Shown here one piece after another: positions 57,817-64,000 of a stretch of DNA of 64,000 nucleotides. The stretch's first letter is position 1. The number at the start of each line of letters is the position of its first letter. Position numbers and translations under genes: made by a program. A model generated the notes under the pieces. The model was not told where the DNA came from and did no database searches. It saw only the letters and a list, made by a program, of their open reading frames with translations. The DNA is from Sophora flavescens (lineage: Eukaryota; Streptophyta; Magnoliopsida; Fabales; Fabaceae): positions 35,392 to 99,391 of the forward strand of contig JAUPTC010000111.1 in assembly GCA_030762895.1 (NCBI GenBank). Direction: 5' to 3'.

Positions 57817-60800
57817 TTTAACACCCTTCTCAACTTGCTACATCGACGTGACATTTTAAGGTCAAAAAGTAGTTTAATTAAAATTGGCTATATTCGAGCA
57901 GGGAATATTTTCTTTTCATAAGTCATAAATATAATTAGTTGGGAATAAGGTAAAGTTCAATAACATGTTTCATAATCATAACAAGATTATTAGTTCAAAA
58001 GTCACTTATATAAAAATCCCACCCGACTCATAGATAGAAGCCATAAGAATATACGGACTCAACATAAAGATATGGAGACGTAGCTCCAAAAATATAAAAT
58101 ACTTGGAGTCGCAGCTCCATAAACGGTAACATTAATTCCCGGACATACCCAGCTGGCCAAACTAAAATGGAAAAGACAAACCTCTCGTACATCGTGGGGA
58201 GGAGGATAAGCAAATAGCGAAATCTAGTGGAAACTCTGTTTGAGTCCACTTGCACGTCATCACAAAAGTCTCTACTAGAGTACTACAAAAGTAACTCTCG
58301 AGACCAACCCATTTCCTTTGTAAGGAAAACTATAACTCGAACTAATGACTATTATGCCTATCTCAAGAAAAGAAAGGTTAGGCATAAATGAAACCCTAAT
58401 GCCATCTCCTTGAACCCTATGAAGTTTGGAAGGCGTCGATAGAAGTTCCACCATAACATTCGCCTGCTCGGGCCTCGATCTCTTTGATGAATCAGTCAGC
58501 GTCATCTTGACGTCTCAATCTCTCAACGAATCCCGAGAAACACATGTCAGTAAGGCATAGGAAAAATAAAATAAGAGGTGAGATTCCATTTATCTTACAT
58601 AAAGAGGACATGCGGTGGTACGACTCATAAGTACATAATACAACAATACTATATTCCTTTTATCTCCCATTTTAATTCTCAACTCAAAACTCCAAGAATA
58701 TAATATACCAAACTCGGGAGGCTTATCAAGCATACTGGACACTGGTTTGTCCATCGAAGGGCACGGGAAGAGAGAATCGATTGAAACCGTATAGTCTCAT
58801 TCCTACACAGCCTCAAGGAATATCCGATTCTAACATCGGAGCTAATTTGATATTTTAGAAAGGAATGGTGGCATTAGGTTTCTCTGCCCACCGCATTGGT
58901 GTGTATCGTGTTACGCACACGTCTAATCGTGGCTATTGTTTCTACGCTCATTAGACTTTATCTTAACTACGTACTATCATAATCAACATGTGATCTCAAT
59001 TCTCTTTTAACACACCCGACTTTTTGCGATAAACTCTTACAATCAGCTCGGCTCTGGGTCAACAGCCTCACCGAACATAGTTAATCTAGATACGGGCAAA
59101 ATTGTCGAATCGCTCAATTGGTCACATCCATCGGATAACCTCATTGATTCCACAGAATCCATTGTTGTCAATCATTATGGACGATATTCCGGTGTACAAA
59201 TCATCCGGCCCCTTCATCACATCCACAGGTCTCGAAACAAGACTTGTCATGTTTGTGTAAAGATATTTCAAGGTACTGCTTACAAGTCCTACACATTATG
59301 AAATCTGGATCGTGATTCAATATTATTTCTTTTACACTTTTCTAATTTGAGCCTTTCTATTTCGGCTTTCAAGAAATCCAATAACTCTTAGTCTATTGAA
59401 ATCTTATCAGGCATGGATATTGAATTAAATCCACATCCTAAACAAATGTCTTGCCACCATAAATCATAAAATTATTAAGTTCATATTTCACCTAGCTCAT
59501 CCTAAAAACCCAGTTTTCCTTACTTAGAAATACTTTAGTCTTAAGACTAAAGAATTATCTTTTGTCTTAAAACCCAAAACCTTTGCTAATTAAGCAAATC
59601 ATTTTGAAATGAGGATTACATCAAAGTACACAGTACCAAATTCCACAATGGTTTCTTGAAAAACAATCGAAACTCTTAAATATTCTTTACCACTTAATAT
59701 TTCAACTTAAATTCCATATTTTCTAAAATATAATTATTTTTCCCCAAATCCTTTATTTTCCTAAGTTTCCATACTTGCATTAAAGTATTATATACTGCTT
59801 TCAAACTCTACATCATTGTTTTCCTCAAAAATCCTTAAAAACGTTTCGACAAGGTTAGCCGCTTTACAATTTTGGTTGAGGCCCAAGCCATACTTTTGAA
59901 AATATGGTTCTTCACCCCTATTATATTACTTACCTAGGTTATAATACTCATTTTAAGATGTTAAAACACTGATTTAGCAATTTCCTTCCATGCATACAAA
60001 ATTCTCAAAACTTGGACTGAACGCATAGTGAATTTGTAAAACATGTAAATCATTTTCCAACGTTTTACACTCTAATAGTCCAAATCATTTTGGAGTTTTA
60101 GAAGAGTTTATTAGGTATATGAAAAACAGTTCTAACTGTCCAATAACATTTATTGATGGAAAATTGTTTTTAGTCCCTAAACTTTCGTTAATTACAAAAT
60201 ATGCCGGTCTATTTCAACACCTTACTTTTTATTTAAAACTTCAAATCTCACCAAACCAACTTCTTATAAATGATTCTAGTTTGCAATAAATTTCCAAAAA
60301 TTTATATTTTGGGTCTCATATTTTTCAATATTTGCAAATAAGTCCTTAACGTAAAAGCTCATAACCACACATATATAAATCCAAATGACTTCAAACCAAT
60401 TTCTTTAATCTTATATTACCAAGAGCTACAATCCTCACATATAATAATATAGTTTTCAGAACAGTCTCCAATTTCTCCAGTCTTTGCACGAATGATCCAT
60501 ATATCTTCAAAAATTCATAACTTTGTACCAACTATCCAAATCCATTCAAACTATTTTCTACTCTTATATACTCAATCACTTCATAAATTTATCCCAATCC
60601 AAATTAAATCCCCATATAACTTCCTCAACGAGTTATGGCTGAATGGCCTTTAAATAAATATATTAGCATTTTTCTTAACACATCAAGCAACGACAATCAT
60701 GGTTCCAACTTAAGGTCATTGGAACCAAACAACCATATGACATATCATACTAAGCCAAACATCAAATAAAATCTTCAAGAGGATCACACAACCATAAACA

Positions 60801-62012
60801 ATAATACATAATCCTAGCTACTTTAGGATTTTCAATGACAACATACAAATACTTTAAACCAACACCATATCTACATTAAGGTAGGATAAGTATAATCTCT
60901 CCTCCCTTACCTCTTGTAATCACTGAAACCCAAGTAGTGGAAGGATGTTGTTCACCTAAATCACAAAGGTTTAGAACCCGCCAAAAACCTAGTCAGAACA
61001 AACCAACAAGAAAACAAGTCCAGAATGAAGAAAATATCCCAAACGACAGCACCTAGGTTGGCCAACTCAAGATAAATAGGCTAGGGATCTCAAATTACTG
61101 AGTCCTTTGGATGCATAGAAAAATAGAGTAGTCATACGAAGATCATAGAAATTAAATCACATTAAGGATTTTTCAATCATTTTCTGTAGATTTTTCTAAG
61201 TTCTAGATCTAGGAATTTGAAATTTGTAAAATACATCGAGATATGTAATAAAAGTTGGGAAAGGACAGAATGGAAAGATATGATCATAGGAATCACAAGA
61301 ATCTACCTTTGGAATGTCAAGAAACCAACAACAATTCTCTCCCTGAAAAATTGAAAATGAAGAATTTGTGTTTGTCTCCATGTCCATGAAGAACAACACA
61401 GAACAATGAAGGAAATAGAATGACCAAGCCAGTGGGTCTTAAGGAGGTGACGAGAGCTTTAGGAGAATAAGGTAAAATGTTGTCTGGGCATTGGAAATTA
61501 CAATGCAAGCTTAAGGGTATTTTAGACCATTTCACATAAGTCATCATTACATGCATGTGATTACTAACCCCTCTGATCTCACCCCCATGAGTCATTACAA
61601 ATGACACATTGTTCCTACCGTCAAATCCCGGTTTTGTCTCAGCACCACCATTAGCGATTCCATCGATCCCGATCACGAGTATTCGCTAGAATAACAGTAT
61701 AATAACTTATTTATTTCCAAATTTCTAAAAATAACCACTTTAGTTAGAAATAAAATAAAATCTAGCTTTTTGTTCTGGGTCAAATTAGGTTGATCGGTAA
61801 AATCTTCATGTCGCTTAAAACGTAGACTAGGGTTTTATCGATTTAAACCTAAAAGTTTTTGTAACCTTACACCATAAGGTAAAGTACAATTTATTTTATT
61901 TAATAAAAATCATTTTCTATATCCAATATAAAATTACAAACAATTAAAATTTAGTCGATAATTGAAAGACAAAAAAAATAGCAAACCAGGAAAGCATAAA
62001 AGGGGTGTTACA
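57817..62012 (-). mobile_element. Reverse solo LTR in RNase H region, TSD AAGAC
   Basis: 4196 bases, right edge GGGGTGTTACA (LTR start on the minus strand, TGTAACACCCC), left edge TTTAACACCC. AAGAC duplications at 57812-57816 and 62013-62017. Removing it rejoins CAGTTGAAGACT with CATGGAGC, restoring the RNase H reading (KTHGANYRLHD). Composition and layout resemble the other 4-kb LTRs, although sequence divergence is larger. Confidence 0.88.
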
Positions 62013-63850
62013 AAGACTCATGGAGCAAATTACCGTCTGCATGATTTCTGAATTACAGCGATGGTATTTGCTATAAAGATCCGGAGACATTATTTGTATG
62101 GGATCAATATTTAATGTTTGAAGCGATGCATAAAAGTTTAAATACCTATTTGATCAAAAGTGAATCGAACACGCGACAAAGGCATTGGTTGGAATTCTTA
62201 AAAGATTATGATTTTCAACTACAATATCTACCTGGGAAAGCTAATGTAGTGGGAGATGCTTGGAGAAATCAGTGCATGCCATATATGATGGCGCAGAGCG
62301 AAATTGTCGAACAATTTGGGATATGAGCTTAACAATGGAAAGATCACGGGAATGATTTGTTTTGGGTATTGATTACTGATACAAACTAATTGATGGAACA
62401 ACACCGGAAAAACAAGGAGGTGATCAATAGCTGCAAAGAGAGAGAGAGAACACAACAAGGAAGCAGTTAATAATTTAGAGAAGGATGATGGAATTTTTAA
62501 GAACAAAGTGGAGAAGGGATTTGTGTACGGATGACGTAACGGAAAAAGTACTGGCGAGAGCTCCATGTATGTTAGTTTACATCCAGAAATACTACATGAT
62601 CCAAGACCTTGGGTGAAATTATATTGGTGATATGCATAAAAATGGATGTCATGATTATGGCTTCTTGCTTAGTTTGTCAAAAAGCTAGATCGAAAGATCA
62701 AAAACCAGCGAGAATATGGGTTGCAACCTTTGGATATTATATTATTGGAAATAGGATAGCTCCTGCTGATGGGCTATGTGACAGGTTTGTAGGGGACACA
62801 AGACTGGGAAATGATGCAATATGGGTAATAGTTGATCGATCGTGTTAAATCAGATTTTACTTTACCTATCAGATGAAACACCAGACTAAGAAAATTCAAC
62901 TAACTATATGTTTATAAATTTTAGATACACAGATGCTACCTACGAAACATTATTTCAGATCGTGATCCAAGATTTACGTCAAAAATTTTGGCAGAGTTTA
63001 CAAGAGGCTTTGGGAGCGAAACCAGTTGAGTTAGGCATATTATCCACGAGATGGATGGACAAATAACAAGAGGACTATCACTTTGTCACTTGAGATTTGT
63101 TTTAGGCTTGTTCTGAAGACTCACAAGACTAGGATGAATTTATATAATTAATAGAATTCACCTACAACTAATAGATTTCACATTCAAGCATGAGAACGCT
63201 TTATGTTTCTGTAGTCGTGGTGCAGAACACCTTTGTGTTGTCATCAGGATCGGGAAAGTTCTTTGTTGGGACCTTGGCATTTTTGTGCGACAAACAACGA
63301 AGGAGAAGGTGAGGTGATTGAGGGAAAGATCTGGACGGCTAAATGTGACAAAATTATCTGCTGATAGCGGAGACAACCTCTTGAATTTGAGGAGAATGAA
63401 CATGTGTTTTGAGAGTCACACCAGCGAATGGGGTTGGTGGTTAATTAAGTCCATAAAAATCACCCACTAAATCCTATGGGACCTTCTAAATTCTGCGTCA
63501 TATGAGTCACCTTCCTATAAAATTTCCTTACCTTTTTGCTATTTTACCACGTCTTCGCAATGTTTTTCATGTTTCACAGCAGGAAGTATATTCACAGTCC
63601 ATCTCATCCATTAGACCACGATGCTGTACATTAAAAATCTGTCTTAGCAAGGAAACTCTAAGCTTTGTGCGAATCGTGGATAAGATGACAAAGCAACTGA
63701 GAGAAGTAAACAAATCTCTTTGGTCAAGGTTGTTTGGGATATGATGTTCTTTGGATAAGCAATGTGGGAAGTTGAGGATAATATGAAGTTACAATATCTA
63801 GATTATTCTCAGAATGTGTTGAGATGAAATTCTTTTTAGATGAGTAGTAA
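62013..63850 (+). pseudogene. Decayed Tekay-like pol, part 2: RNase H end, integrase, C-terminal tail
   Basis: RNase H ends with RQRHWLEFLKDYDFQLQYLP, GKANVVGDAW (to 62270). A poorly readable stretch follows. Integrase: zinc-finger end CLVCQKARSKDQKPA (about 62665-62710), core RLGNDAIWVIVDRS (62803-62845) and SDRDPRFTSK (about 62960-62990), then GRCRTPLCW-like and QTTKEKVR pieces (63210-63310). The tail LPRLRNVFHVSQQ and ETLSFVRIVDKMTKQLRE (63550-63710) is the Tekay pre-chromodomain segment, and MWEVEDNMKLQYLDY (about 63760-63800) the chromodomain end. Numerous stops and frameshifts. It shows what a full relative of the pol-less elements would encode. Confidence 0.82.
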
Positions 63851-64000
63851 TAACACCACTGTTTTCTTTACTGTTTTAAATACTTGAGAAATATACGGAT
63901 GGATATGTTTATAAATTTATTAGAATTATTTAGAAAATTATTTTAAATAAAGGTTAAAATCGTTTAATTCTACTTAAACGTGAAAGCTACGATTAAAATT
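63836..64000 (+). repeat. Polypurine-like tract and start of 3' LTR (cut by window end)
   Basis: GATGAGTAGTAA followed by TAACACCACTGTTTTC. The next 145 bases are colinear with the start of the outer LTR at 21766 (AAATTATTTTAAATAAA.G, GAAAGCTACGATTAAAATT). The LTR continues beyond 64000. Confidence 0.8.

Noticed and set aside
1..64000. CRISPR array, bacterial operon or phage system
   Set aside because: Short repeats are transposon subterminal motifs or LTR minisatellites; introns and plant elements show eukaryotic nuclear DNA.

Overview
This is nuclear DNA from a flowering plant, most likely a dicot and perhaps a legume (the legume part is inference from repeat style, not proven). The evidence is GT-AG introns, plant CACTA transposons, Tekay-like Ty3/gypsy chromovirus sequences with LTRs of about 4 kb, a Cassandra element whose LTRs carry 5S rRNA sequence, and a fragment of the plant-specific kinesin KCBP. 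I see no intact host gene. Nearly the whole window is transposons inside transposons, plus short broken copies of host genes.

Layout. 1-4680: right part of a CACTA element with a leftward, broken transposase gene and an inflated 5' end. 4681-7710: 3' three-quarters of an old 4-kb LTR into which that CACTA inserted. 7711-10357: mosaic of gene fragments (GDSL esterase, Nop56, an RPA-like OB-fold, KCBP kinesin), a hairpin MITE and a LINE tail. 10358-14552: reverse solo LTR with target-site duplication (TSD) AGTTG. 14658-20349: non-autonomous tRNA-Asp-primed LTR retrotransposon with an intact 403-codon ORF and two U3 ends, TSD ATACA. 20350-21765: unrecognised DNA with two LINE tails.

21766-44189 is a Russian doll. 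An old solo LTR is split by a CACTA element (23240-27983, TSD TTT) and by a younger solo LTR (30389-43959, TSD ATTAG). That younger LTR is split by a two-LTR Tekay-like element with no pol (33653-43577, TSD CTTAC). All three levels of LTR are related to one another.

44190-45835: a LINE tail with a complete Cassandra element inside it, both with perfect TSDs. 45836-46486: AT-rich, nothing seen. 46487-50970: large imperfect inverted repeat around a CATGCA-rich loop of about 1 kb. 50971-56430: reverse pol-less retrotransposon with a truncated 3' LTR. 56431-64000: decayed Tekay pol (protease end, RT, RNase H, integrase, C-terminal tail) and the start of its 3' LTR. Its RNase H region is split by another reverse solo LTR (57817-62012, TSD AAGAC).

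The parts relate as a parasite community. The pol-less Tekay and LARD-like copies would need enzymes from a relative such as the decayed pol copy at 56431-63850. The CACTA copies have lost a working transposase or protease. TSDs and unfilled sister sites in the window give the order of events. The points most worth a second look are the retrotransposon with two U3 ends, a two-module CACGG motif shared by a CACTA element and an unrelated LTR retrotransposon, and the 403-aa cysteine-motif ORF.
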